Shown: one piece after another, positions 41,189 to 49,214 of the stretch | Position numbering within the stretch: the first letter of the stretch is position 1 | How the letters are laid out: each line of letters begins with the position of its first letter | Assembly: GCA_018711275.1 (NCBI GenBank) | Contig: DVIN01000041.1 | Coordinates: 1-56,055 of the forward strand | Length of the DNA stretch: 56,055 bases | Origin: Candidatus Pullilachnospira intestinigallinarum | Lineage (GTDB): Bacteria; Bacillota; Clostridia; Lachnospirales; Lachnospiraceae | Direction: 5' to 3' | Program-made: the position numbers and the translations under genes | The notes under the pieces: generated by a model | Told to the model about the DNA's origin: nothing | Databases searched by the model: none | What the model saw: only the letters and a program-made list of their open reading frames with translations

Positions 41189-43660
41189 ATGAAGAACAAA
41201 AGTGTAAAAGGGCTGGGAATCGCGCTGAGTGCAGCGGTAATTCTGAGCTGTGCATTTCCTGCGGCGGCCCGGGCGGAAGGGCTTCCCGCGGATGCGGCGG
41301 TACAGAATGTCGGACAGACTGGAGAGACAATACCTGACAATGGACAGCCTTTGACAGAACAAAAAGAGATTTCCGGTGACAGTTCCGAACAGACGGAAGA
41401 ATCCCAGGAGAAAACATCAGAAGAGAATGAAATTCAGGAAAGTCAGACATCAGAAGTAACGGAAACGCCGGGGGAGGCGGAGACACCTGTGCCCACACAG
41501 GAGCCGGAAGCGGCGGAGACCCCGGCTGCCACAGAGACTCCGACACCCACGGAGACTCCGGCTGCCACAGAGACTCCGGTACCTACGGAGACCCCGACTC
41601 CCACAGAACCCCCGGCCCCCACACCGGAGGAGGAAGAGCCTTCGCTCCCCTGGAAAGAACAGGGATGGGTTTCCGGAAGAGAGGGTGAAGATTCCGATGA
41701 AGTGATCTGGGTACTCTATAAAGACGGGCAGATTCAGCAGATCTGGACATGGGAGCAGACAGGAGCCTGGATGCAGTACGATGCGGCGGATACACAGCTT
41801 GCACAGCCTGTGGTTCCGGCAGACGGCTGGTATGAAATCGGCGGCAGAAAATTCCTGTTGAAAAAGGGTATCCCACAGACAGGATGGCAGGCGAATGAAA
41901 ATAAAACCGGCTGGTATTACTGTACCGACCAGGCTGGTGAAGACGGCATGGGAAGGGGAGCTGTCACCGATCCCTCCACCATGACCGGTATTCGTCAGAT
42001 TCATGGGAGTACCTATTATCTGAATGCAGACGGAACCTTCCGAAAAAATACCACAGTGGACCAGGACGGAACCCGCTATGTGCTGGGTGCTGACGGAAAG
42101 GTGACCAAATCTTATAAACCTGTGGCGCAGCAGTGGATGCAGAACGGAACCGGCTGGTGGTATCAGCACGAGGACGGCTCTTATCCGAAAAACTGCTGGG
42201 AGCGCATTGACGGCAGACTTTACAGCTTTGACGGAAATGGTTATATGCGAAGCGGCGGCTGGTATCAGGAGAACGGCACCTGGTATTATCTGGAGGGAAG
42301 CGGCGCGGCAAAAGAAGGCTGGCTCCTTCTGGGAGATACCTGGTATTATCTGCAGCCGGGCACCGGCAGGATGCAGACCGGCTGGTATCAGGTGGGAGGC
42401 GCCTGGTATTATTCAGACGGCAGCGGCGCCATGTTTGGCGGCGGCTGGCATCTCATCGGCAGTGACTGGTATTATATGAACGGCAGTGGAGCCATGCTCA
42501 CCGGCTGGCAGTATCTGGGCGGCAGCTGGTATTATCTGAAATCCGGCGGTCAGATGGCTGTGGGCTGGGTGCAGGTAGACGGCATCTGGTACTACATGAA
42601 CGGAAGCGGTCAGATGCTCACCGGCTGGCAGCTGATTGGCGGCCGCTGGTACTATATGGACGGAAGCGGCCATATGCTCACCGGCTGGCAGCAGCTGGGA
42701 GGCACCTGGTATTACCTGACAGAAAGCGGAGCCATGGCCACCGGCTGGCAGCAGGTGAATGGTACCTGGTATTATCTCAATGCCAGCGGAGCCATGTTGG
42801 GAGGCGGCTGGCACCTGATTGGCAATACCTGGTATTACATGAACGGAAGCGGGGCCATGCTGACCGGCTGGCAGCAGATTGGAGGCGCCTGGTACTATCT
42901 GACAGAGAGCGGAGCCATGGCCACCGGCTGGATTCAGGTGAAAGGCACCTGGTATTATCTGGACGCCAGCGGAGCCATGGCTACCGGCTGGAAACAGATT
43001 GGAGGCGCCTGGTATTACCTGAATGGAAGCGGAGCCATGCTGACCGGCTGGCAGCAGATTGGAGGCAGCTGGTATTATCTGACGGGAAGCGGAGCCATGG
43101 CCACCGGCTGGCTGCAGCTGGGAGATGACTGGTATTACCTGGGAAGCGATGGAGCCATGTATGCCAATCGCTGGTATGGAAGCTATTATCTCAGCGCGGA
43201 CGGCACCTGGGATCAGGATAAACAGGGGGATCAGCTGGATTCCCTTCTGCAGCAGGTGATTGACCGTGTGACAACCAATGCCATGAGCCAGGAAGGAAAG
43301 CTGCGGGCCTGCTACGATTATGTGGTAAACAGTTTTTCTTATGAAAGAAAATACAACTTCAGCAATACGGCGGGCTGGCAGAGACAGTATGCGTTGGAAA
43401 TGCTTACCAAAGGCAGAGGCAACTGTTACAATTTCGCGGCTACCTTCGGATGCCTGGCCGAGAAGCTGGGATATGGCAATGTGAGAACCATTGCGGGTAT
43501 GACCGGAAAGGCCGGCGGCGGCTGGACGCCCCACAGCTGGGTGGAGATCGATATGAACGGCACCACCTACATCTTCGACCCGGAGATGGAGCATGCCAAC
43601 GGATACGATCTGTGGAAGAAGACGTATTCCACATCCCCGCTGCGGTATCAGAAGTTCTAG
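41189..43660 (+). CDS. Secreted choline-binding-repeat protein with C-terminal transglutaminase-like domain
   Basis: This 823-aa exported surface protein has a signal peptide (about 1-29, cleaved after AAARA) and an acidic stretch. A linker of E-T-P-A-V repeats follows (about 90-150), then two less regular wall-binding units. Fifteen cell-wall/choline-binding repeats of about 20 residues follow, with the core GxWYYLxxSGAMxTGW. The C-terminal 145 residues are transglutaminase-like, with the likely triad Cys in GRGNCYNFA, His in WTPHSWVEI and Asp in YIFDPEM. Such domains act as peptidases or cross-linkers at the wall. AAGAGGAAA precedes ATG 41189. It is first in an operon with an MBOAT acyltransferase and its SGNH partner, 12 bp apart, hinting that it binds or acts on the modified wall polymer. 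Confidence 0.9.
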   Translation: MKNKSVKGLGIALSAAVILSCAFPAAARAEGLPADAAVQNVGQTGETIPDNGQPLTEQKEISGDSSEQTEESQEKTSEENEIQESQTSEVTETPGEAETPVPTQEPEAAETPAATETPTPTETPAATETPVPTETPTPTEPPAPTPEEEEPSLPWKEQGWVSGREGEDSDEVIWVLYKDGQIQQIWTWEQTGAWMQYDAADTQLAQPVVPADGWYEIGGRKFLLKKGIPQTGWQANENKTGWYYCTDQAGEDGMGRGAVTDPSTMTGIRQIHGSTYYLNADGTFRKNTTVDQDGTRYVLGADGKVTKSYKPVAQQWMQNGTGWWYQHEDGSYPKNCWERIDGRLYSFDGNGYMRSGGWYQENGTWYYLEGSGAAKEGWLLLGDTWYYLQPGTGRMQTGWYQVGGAWYYSDGSGAMFGGGWHLIGSDWYYMNGSGAMLTGWQYLGGSWYYLKSGGQMAVGWVQVDGIWYYMNGSGQMLTGWQLIGGRWYYMDGSGHMLTGWQQLGGTWYYLTESGAMATGWQQVNGTWYYLNASGAMLGGGWHLIGNTWYYMNGSGAMLTGWQQIGGAWYYLTESGAMATGWIQVKGTWYYLDASGAMATGWKQIGGAWYYLNGSGAMLTGWQQIGGSWYYLTGSGAMATGWLQLGDDWYYLGSDGAMYANRWYGSYYLSADGTWDQDKQGDQLDSLLQQVIDRVTTNAMSQEGKLRACYDYVVNSFSYERKYNFSNTAGWQRQYALEMLTKGRGNCYNFAATFGCLAEKLGYGNVRTIAGMTGKAGGGWTPHSWVEIDMNGTTYIFDPEMEHANGYDLWKKTYSTSPLRYQKF
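41455..41640 (+). repeat. Proline/threonine-rich coding repeats
   Basis: Degenerate 18- and 36-bp units encode alternating ETP-TPT, ETP-AAT and ETP-VPT triplets in the linker of the choline-binding-repeat protein. They form an extended spacer that could reach through the wall. Confidence 0.7.
42260..43182 (+). repeat. Fifteen tandem cell-wall-binding coding repeats
   Basis: Units of about 60-63 bp each encode TGW followed by about 6 residues and GxWYY. Several neighbouring units are nearly identical in DNA (for example ATGCTGACCGGCTGGCAGCA recurs), a sign of recent unequal crossing-over. Confidence 0.85.
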
Positions 43661-43672
43661 GCGGGCATCCTT

Positions 43673-45070
43673 ATGGTTTTCAGCTCACTGGTATTTTTAT
43701 GTATATTTCTTCCGGCAGTATTTCTAAGCTACACGCTGGTACCATCAAAGAAGGTTAAGAACGGGATTCTGATCATCACCAGTCTTCTGTTTTACGCGTA
43801 CGGCGAGCCGGTTTATGTGTTCCTGATGATCGGGAGCACCATAGTCAACTATATTTTCGGCCTTCTGGTGGAAGAAGGAAAGAAGGGACGGAGACTGAAG
43901 CTGGGAGCAGCAGTGTTTGCCAACCTGCTGCTTCTGGGTATCTTCAAATATGCGGGCATGGCGGTGGAAACCATCAATCAGCTGACCGGGGCGGGAATCC
44001 CGGTGCCGCAGATTGTACTCCCGGTGGGGATCTCGTTCTTCACCTTTCAGGCCATGTCCTATGTGATCGATGTATATCGGGGGCAGGTGGACGCCCAGAG
44101 AAGCTACTGGAAGGTACTTTTGTACATTTCTTTCTTCCCTCAGCTGATTGCCGGCCCCATTGTCCGGTACTATGACATTGCCCTGGAAATCGATAACAGA
44201 AAGCAGGAGCTGACAGAGGTGGCGGAGGGATTCCGCCGGTTCTGTATCGGCCTGTCAAAAAAAGTGCTGATTTCCAATACGGTGGCAGTGGCTGCGGACG
44301 CGGTATTCGCCCTTCCGGCTGTCCGGGTGAATATTCTGACAGCCTGGATCGGGGCCATTGCTTATCTGCTCCAGATTTATTATGACTTCAGCGGGTACAG
44401 TGATATGGCCATCGGCCTGGGAAAAATGTTTGGTTTTCATTTTAAGGAGAACTTCCATTATCCCTATGTGGCCAGAAGCATTCAGGATTTCTGGAGAAGA
44501 TGGCATATGTCTCTGTCCACCTGGTTTAAAGAATATCTGTATATTCCCCTGGGAGGCAATCGGAAGGGAAGAGTCAGAACCTGCATCAACAAGATGGTGG
44601 TGTTTTTCTGCACCGGCCTGTGGCATGGGGCCAGCTGGACCTTTGTGCTCTGGGGACTGTATCACGGGGTGTTTCTGATGATCGAAAGCTTTTTCCCCAA
44701 GGGGAAGCGGGCGCCGGCCATTTTGGGGCATCTGTATGCACTGCTGGTGGTGACGGTGGGATTCGTCCTGTTCCGGGCAGATACGCTCAGTCAGGGACTG
44801 TCCATGATTGGGGCCATGTTTACGGGATTTTCCTTCAGTGAAGAGCTGATGTCCACCGCGGTTCTCCAGCTGACGCCACTGTTTCTGTTTATGACGGCGG
44901 CCGGCATTGTCTGTGCGGCGCCCTGGAAGGAATGGCTGGAGGAAAAGGGAAGGAAGCTGCTTCCGCTGGTGGAGGGATTCAGTTATCCCATCAGTATTGC
45001 GCTTTTGATTCTGTGCATTCTGAGTCTTTCCGGCGGAACGTACAATCCGTTTATTTATTTCAGATTTTAG
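43673..45070 (+). CDS. MBOAT family O-acyltransferase (AlgI/PatA-like)
   Basis: This 465-aa polytopic membrane enzyme moves acyl groups, usually acetyl, from the cytoplasm to extracellular glycans. It begins MVFSSLVFLCIFLPAVF as AlgI-type proteins do, with LLFYAYGEP, a VLPVGISFFTFQAMSYVIDVY block, YYDFSGYSDMAIGLG, and RRWHMSLSTWFKEYLY. GLWHGASWTFVLWG carries the catalytic His. It lies 12 bp behind the transglutaminase-like gene and 15 bp before its SGNH-type partner, the usual two-gene arrangement of AlgI/AlgJ or PatA/PatB systems. The glycan target (wall polysaccharide or peptidoglycan) is not known. Confidence 0.92.
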   Translation: MVFSSLVFLCIFLPAVFLSYTLVPSKKVKNGILIITSLLFYAYGEPVYVFLMIGSTIVNYIFGLLVEEGKKGRRLKLGAAVFANLLLLGIFKYAGMAVETINQLTGAGIPVPQIVLPVGISFFTFQAMSYVIDVYRGQVDAQRSYWKVLLYISFFPQLIAGPIVRYYDIALEIDNRKQELTEVAEGFRRFCIGLSKKVLISNTVAVAADAVFALPAVRVNILTAWIGAIAYLLQIYYDFSGYSDMAIGLGKMFGFHFKENFHYPYVARSIQDFWRRWHMSLSTWFKEYLYIPLGGNRKGRVRTCINKMVVFFCTGLWHGASWTFVLWGLYHGVFLMIESFFPKGKRAPAILGHLYALLVVTVGFVLFRADTLSQGLSMIGAMFTGFSFSEELMSTAVLQLTPLFLFMTAAGIVCAAPWKEWLEEKGRKLLPLVEGFSYPISIALLILCILSLSGGTYNPFIYFRF

Positions 45071-45085
45071 CGGAGGACATGCAGA

Positions 45086-46495
45086 ATGAGACAAGCAGGA
45101 AAAATTCTTTATATGATACTGGCCATGGTCATCTGCATGGTGCCGTCGGTGGGAATGATTTTCCGGCCCACCACGGAAACCTCTGAGAATAAGGAGATGG
45201 CCGCCTGGCCCTCCGTCACGGAGGACGGCAGCTGGAACGAGAATTATCTGGAGGAAGCGGGGGAGTATTTTGACGACCATTTCGCTTTCCGTCCGGAGCT
45301 GGTGGCATCGGATGCCAGGATCCGGGGAGAACTTTTCGGAGTATCTTCTTCTGACCAGGTGATCCTGGGAAGGGACGGCTGGCTGTATTATGAGGCCACG
45401 TCCAATGACTATCTGCGGCAGACACAGATTTCCGACCGGGCCATCTATAATATCGCCCACAATGTGGCTCTGATGCAGCAGTATGTGGAAAGTCAGGGCA
45501 GTCAGTTTCTGTTCACAGTGACGCCCAATAAGAATTCCCTGTACGGGGAATATATGCCGTACTATTACCGACAGACCGCGCTGGCCTCCAATGCGGAACG
45601 GCTGAAGCCGTATCTGGAGCAGGAGGGCGTACATTATCTGGATCTGTTTGAACTGTTTGAAGATCAGGAGGAAATCCTGTATCTCAAACGGGATTCCCAC
45701 TGGAATAATAAAGGGGCGCTTCTGGCCTATAATGCCATGATGGATCAGGTGAGGCAGCCCCATGATACTTATGAGGACACGCCTTATACCATCGATGACA
45801 CTTATATTGGTGACCTGAACTCCATGCTGTATCCGGTGGGTGCCATTCCGGAGGAAAATCAGGTCTATGATCTTCCTCAGAATTACGCGTATGTGACGGA
45901 TACCCGGAGCGTGGAAGATTCCTGGATCCAGACCATCAACCCGCAGGCATCGGGAAGTCTTCTGATGTACCGGGATTCTTTCGGAAACACGCTGCTGCCC
46001 TTTGTCTCCAATGCATGGGAGAACGCCTGGTATTCCCAGTATACGCCCTACAGTATTCAGCTGGATATGGAATCCTGCCTGCCGGATACGGTGATTGTGG
46101 AGCGGGTGGAGCGTCATCTGACGGCACTGGGGCAGAATCCTCCTTATATGGAGAGCCCCCAGGCGGTTCCGGCGGGGACGGAGATGGTGGCGGATACCCA
46201 GACCACCGTGTCGGTTTCGGACGCAGGGTCCTTTTACGGGATTCAGGGGATTCTGGATGACAGTGTCACCAGTGAAGACTGCAGAATTTATGTGAGATGC
46301 ACCGACGGGGCCGGAAATGTCCGGACCATGGAAGCCTTTCCTGTCACCAGAATTGAGGGCAGCCGGGCCAGTGATTACGGATATCAATGCTATATAAGGA
46401 AGGAGTCTGTAAGTACGGGCAGCTGCACCATGGAAATTCTGGTGGAAAGTCAGGGAACGCTCACAAAAGTGCAGACCTGGAACAGTGAATTTTAG
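45086..46495 (+). CDS. AlgJ/AlgX-like SGNH/DHHW acyltransferase partner
   Basis: This 469-aa protein has one N-terminal membrane anchor or signal (about 5-27) and an extracytoplasmic SGNH-like domain. It probably completes the acyl transfer begun by the MBOAT protein. Family marks are FDDHFAFRPELV near the start, LFTVTPNKNSLY, the KRDSHWNNKGA block (equivalent to the D-x-H-W motif of AlgJ/AlgX) and MYRDSFGNTLLPF with the putative nucleophile Ser. The last 100 residues (about 370-469) are a beta-rich region that may bind carbohydrate. ATG 45086 is 15 bp after the MBOAT stop. Substrate is unknown. Confidence 0.85.
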   Translation: MRQAGKILYMILAMVICMVPSVGMIFRPTTETSENKEMAAWPSVTEDGSWNENYLEEAGEYFDDHFAFRPELVASDARIRGELFGVSSSDQVILGRDGWLYYEATSNDYLRQTQISDRAIYNIAHNVALMQQYVESQGSQFLFTVTPNKNSLYGEYMPYYYRQTALASNAERLKPYLEQEGVHYLDLFELFEDQEEILYLKRDSHWNNKGALLAYNAMMDQVRQPHDTYEDTPYTIDDTYIGDLNSMLYPVGAIPEENQVYDLPQNYAYVTDTRSVEDSWIQTINPQASGSLLMYRDSFGNTLLPFVSNAWENAWYSQYTPYSIQLDMESCLPDTVIVERVERHLTALGQNPPYMESPQAVPAGTEMVADTQTTVSVSDAGSFYGIQGILDDSVTSEDCRIYVRCTDGAGNVRTMEAFPVTRIEGSRASDYGYQCYIRKESVSTGSCTMEILVESQGTLTKVQTWNSEF

Positions 46496-46512
46496 GAGGA
46501 GAGTACATTACG

Positions 46513-47382
46513 ATGAAGAAAAAATATTTACTGGCCGTCCTTTGTCTGACGGCGGTGCTGGCGGTATCCGGCTGTGCGAAGAAAGAGACAGAAGAAGCGG
46601 AGAGTACGCCTACGCCGACTCCCACCCCCACCCAGGAGGCGGAAACGTTGGAAATGACAGAAATCCCGGAGGTTGGAGAGAAGACAGATACCTCGGCGGC
46701 TATTCAGCTGACCAATGAAACGGGAGCGGAGGTTACTTCTGTATGGCTGCGGGTATCAGGTCAGGAAGACTGGGGAGAAGAACTGGTACAGGAAAGCTTT
46801 ACGATACCTGAGTCCGAAAGCTTTATGCTGAATTTTGAGCCGGAGGAGACCGCAGAGGATGGTACCACAGCACCGGTGGAGGCATGGGACCTGTCTGTGG
46901 GTTATGAGGACGGAAGCTATGTGGTGATGAATCAGGTAGACCTTCAGGCCGCGGCGGAAATGACCATGTGCTGGGAGGATGATGTGGCTTTTGTAAAATA
47001 TCAGGATCCGGAGACGCAGGAAGAAATTTCCACCAAGGAAGATGAGATCGCCCGCCGGCAGGCGGAAGAAGCGGCAGCGGCGCAGGCGGAAGCGGAAGCG
47101 GCTGCTCAGGAAGAAGCCCGCAAACAGGCTGCTGAGGAAGAAGCGCAGGCACAGAAAGAGGCGGAAGAAGCGGCACAGGCACAGAAGGAAGCGGAGGCAG
47201 CGGCGGCGGCACAGGCGCAGAAAGAAGCGGAAGCAGCGGCGGCAGCGCAGGCACAGAAGGAAGCGGAGGCAGCGGCAGCTGCTCAGCAGCAACAACAGCA
47301 ACAGCAGCAGGAAGAAAACTGTGCAAATTCCTCTGATAACATTGTGGTAAATCCCGATGGAAGCTGGTATGTGGCAGAATAA
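46513..47382 (+). CDS. Lipoprotein with Ala/Glu/Gln-rich coiled-coil tail
   Basis: This 289-aa protein has a lipobox, LAVSGCAKK, so it should be lipidated at Cys 22. After a T-P-rich spacer (about 33-42) comes a beta-rich domain (about 60-160) with a block near SVWLRVSGQEDW and a motif EAWDLSVGYEDGS. A highly charged low-complexity helix rich in A, E, Q and K follows (about 175-268), with four near-repeats of AQKEAEAAAA and a Q-run. I do not recognise the family. AGGAGGAGAG precedes ATG 46513, 17 bp after the AlgX-like gene, so it belongs to the same operon and may assist the acylation machine or bind the glycan (inference). Its stop codon lies within the left copy of the 8-bp direct repeat of the following element. 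Confidence 0.75.
   Translation: MKKKYLLAVLCLTAVLAVSGCAKKETEEAESTPTPTPTPTQEAETLEMTEIPEVGEKTDTSAAIQLTNETGAEVTSVWLRVSGQEDWGEELVQESFTIPESESFMLNFEPEETAEDGTTAPVEAWDLSVGYEDGSYVVMNQVDLQAAAEMTMCWEDDVAFVKYQDPETQEEISTKEDEIARRQAEEAAAAQAEAEAAAQEEARKQAAEEEAQAQKEAEEAAQAQKEAEAAAAAQAQKEAEAAAAAQAQKEAEAAAAAQQQQQQQQQEENCANSSDNIVVNPDGSWYVAE
47140..47318 (+). repeat. Short tandem coding repeats (Ala/Glu/Gln-rich)
   Basis: Units of about 36-39 bp encode AQAQKEAEAAAA three to four times, then CAG/CAA triplets encoding a Q-run. The tract is a likely site of slippage and length variation. Confidence 0.75.
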
Positions 47383-47385
47383 TTT

Positions 47386-47528
47386 GTAACAGTTCAGCCT
47401 TTCACTGTCCCGCAGGGTGTCCTGCTGCAAAAGCAGCGGGATCCCGGGGCCTGCAGGCGCCAGGCTGCGGGAAACGCAGCTTGCGTGCATGCTTTCGTGA
47501 CAGTGAAGCCGGAGGGCTGAACTGTTAC
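47386..47528. mobile_element. MITE-like palindromic element with 8-bp target duplication
   Basis: A 143-bp non-coding element starts GTAACAGTTCAGCC (47386-47399) and ends with its exact reverse complement (47515-47528). The arms continue inward as TTCACTGTC/GACAGTGAA (47401-47409 and 47499-47507), and the centre holds a further hairpin CCTGCTGC-AAAA-GCAGCGGG. It is flanked on both sides by the direct repeat AATAATTT (47378-47385 and 47529-47536), as expected from a transposition target duplication. No transposase is encoded. It lies directly behind the stop codon of the lipoprotein gene. A structured RNA or a double terminator is the alternative reading, though the flanking repeat favours insertion. 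Confidence 0.65.
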
Positions 47529-47576
47529 AATAATTTTCCGGTTTTGCTGACGGTACGGAAACATAATGGACAGTAA

Positions 47577-47624
47577 AAAAGAGCAGGATCAAAGCGTCGG
47601 AAGGCATGCGGATCCGGCTCTTTT
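47577..47624 (+). terminator. Terminator before murE
   Basis: AAAAGAGC at 47577-47584 pairs with GCTCTTTT at 47617-47624; an inner GGATC/GATCC pair extends the stem past one mismatch. The A-run and T-run make it a good bidirectional terminator. Confidence 0.75.
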
Positions 47625-47639
47625 CTTCTTTTGAATGAA

Positions 47640-47668
47640 TTGCATTACTTTGTAAAGTATGTTAATCT
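47640..47668 (+). promoter_or_regulatory. Possible murE promoter with 14-bp palindrome
   Basis: TACTTT-GT-AAAGTA at 47646-47659 is a perfect inverted repeat of operator type. It lies between a TTGCAT (47640-47645) and a poor -10 (TAATCT, 47663-47668), 80 bp upstream of murE. The promoter call is weak; the palindrome is clear. Confidence 0.35.
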
Positions 47669-47747
47669 AATTAAATGGATTTAATTTATGAAGTAATGCA
47701 GTTAATATGGGTAAATTATTTCATAATCTCATCAAAGGAGGTATCCC

Positions 47748-49211
47748 ATGAAATTAACACAGCTGTTGGAACGTTTGGATTATACATGTCTGCAGGGAAG
47801 CATGGACCGGGAGATTGGCCGGGTGGTAGCAGATTCCAGGCAGGCCGGGGAGGATGCCCTTTTTCTGTGTATCAAGGGAGCGGCGGCGGATGGCCACAGC
47901 TTCGCGGGACAGGTGGCAGCCCAGGGAACAAAAGTAATTGTTTGTCAGGACCCTGTGGAGGTTCCGGAGGATGTAACCGTGATTCAGGTGAAGGACAGCC
48001 GGTACGCCATGGCGGTGATTGCGGCGGCCTGGTACGGTTATCCGGGAGATCATCTGAAGGTGATCGGAATTACCGGGACCAAGGGGAAAACCACCACTAC
48101 CTACATGGTGAAGTCCATCCTGGAAAACGCCGGCTACAAGGTGGGGCTGATCGGTACCATTGAAACCATCATCGGAGATCATGTGATTCCTTCCGCCAAC
48201 ACCACACCGGAATCTCTGCTGGTGCAGAAGTATTTCCGGGAAATGCTGGACGCGGGCTGCGACTGCGCCGTGATGGAGGTTTCCTCCCAGGGCCTGATGC
48301 TGCACCGGACGGCGGGATTTACCTTTGAGATCGGGATTTTTACCAATATCGAGCCGGACCACATCGGCCCCAATGAACACAGCAGCTTTGAACAGTATCT
48401 GGAATGTAAGAAGATGCTTCTGAAGCAGTGCCGCATCGGTATTGTGAACCGGGATGATGAGCATTTCGAAAAGATCATCGAGGGACACACCTGTTCCCTG
48501 GAGACCTATGGATTTTCTCCGGAGGCGGATCTGCGGGCGGCCAATCCGAAACTGGTTACCGGGAAGGGCGTGCTGGGGATTTCCTATCAGGTGGAAGGGC
48601 TGATGAATTTTCCAGTGGAGATCGATCTGCCGGGGCGGTTCAGCATCTATAACTCTCTGACCGCCATCGCCATCTGCCGCCATTTTAAGGTGTCTGAGGA
48701 TGACATCGTGCGGGCGCTGAAGGTGGCGAAGGTGAAGGGCCGCATTGAGATGGTAAAGGTTTCCGATGAATTTACACTGATGATCGATTACGCCCACAAT
48801 GCCATGAGCCTGGAAAGCCTGCTGACCACGCTCAGAGAGTATCATCCCCACCGGCTGGTATGTCTGTTCGGATGCGGCGGAAACCGTTCCAGAGAGCGGC
48901 GGTTTGAGATGGGCGAGGTATCCGGCCGTCTGGCGGACCTGACCATTATCACCTCCGATAATCCCAGATACGAGGAGCCCCAGGCCATTATCGACGATAT
49001 CCGGACGGGTATTTCAAAAACCAGCGGAAAGTTTGTGGAGATTATTGACCGGAAAGAGGCTATCGCTTACGCGATCCACCACGGGGAACCGGGAGATATC
49101 ATTGTGCTGGCCGGAAAGGGCCATGAAGATTACCAGGAAATCCGGGGAAAGAAGTATCCCATGGATGAGAGGGTACTGATTCAGGAGATTCTGAAAGAGG
49201 ACAGCAGATAA
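47748..49211 (+). CDS. murE: UDP-MurNAc-tripeptide synthetase (meso-DAP-adding MurE)
   Basis: MurE adds meso-diaminopimelate to UDP-MurNAc-L-Ala-D-Glu. The 487-aa Mur ligase has the P-loop GITGTKGKTTTTYM (about 108-121), NTTPESLLV, VMEVSSQGL with the carbamylated-lysine region downstream, and DNPRYEEP (about 405), the DNPR motif that marks DAP rather than lysine specificity. MIDYAHNAMSLE and GKGHEDYQ are also present. AAAGGAGGT gives an excellent ribosome binding site before ATG 47748. It lies away from any dcw cluster and heads the run into priA (3-bp gap). Confidence 0.95.
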   Translation: MKLTQLLERLDYTCLQGSMDREIGRVVADSRQAGEDALFLCIKGAAADGHSFAGQVAAQGTKVIVCQDPVEVPEDVTVIQVKDSRYAMAVIAAAWYGYPGDHLKVIGITGTKGKTTTTYMVKSILENAGYKVGLIGTIETIIGDHVIPSANTTPESLLVQKYFREMLDAGCDCAVMEVSSQGLMLHRTAGFTFEIGIFTNIEPDHIGPNEHSSFEQYLECKKMLLKQCRIGIVNRDDEHFEKIIEGHTCSLETYGFSPEADLRAANPKLVTGKGVLGISYQVEGLMNFPVEIDLPGRFSIYNSLTAIAICRHFKVSEDDIVRALKVAKVKGRIEMVKVSDEFTLMIDYAHNAMSLESLLTTLREYHPHRLVCLFGCGGNRSRERRFEMGEVSGRLADLTIITSDNPRYEEPQAIIDDIRTGISKTSGKFVEIIDRKEAIAYAIHHGEPGDIIVLAGKGHEDYQEIRGKKYPMDERVLIQEILKEDSR

Positions 49212-49214
49212 TCC

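Noticed and set aside
42413-43594. A long minus-strand frame opposite the wall-binding repeats
   Set aside because: It mirrors the repeat DNA and has no known domain or start signal.
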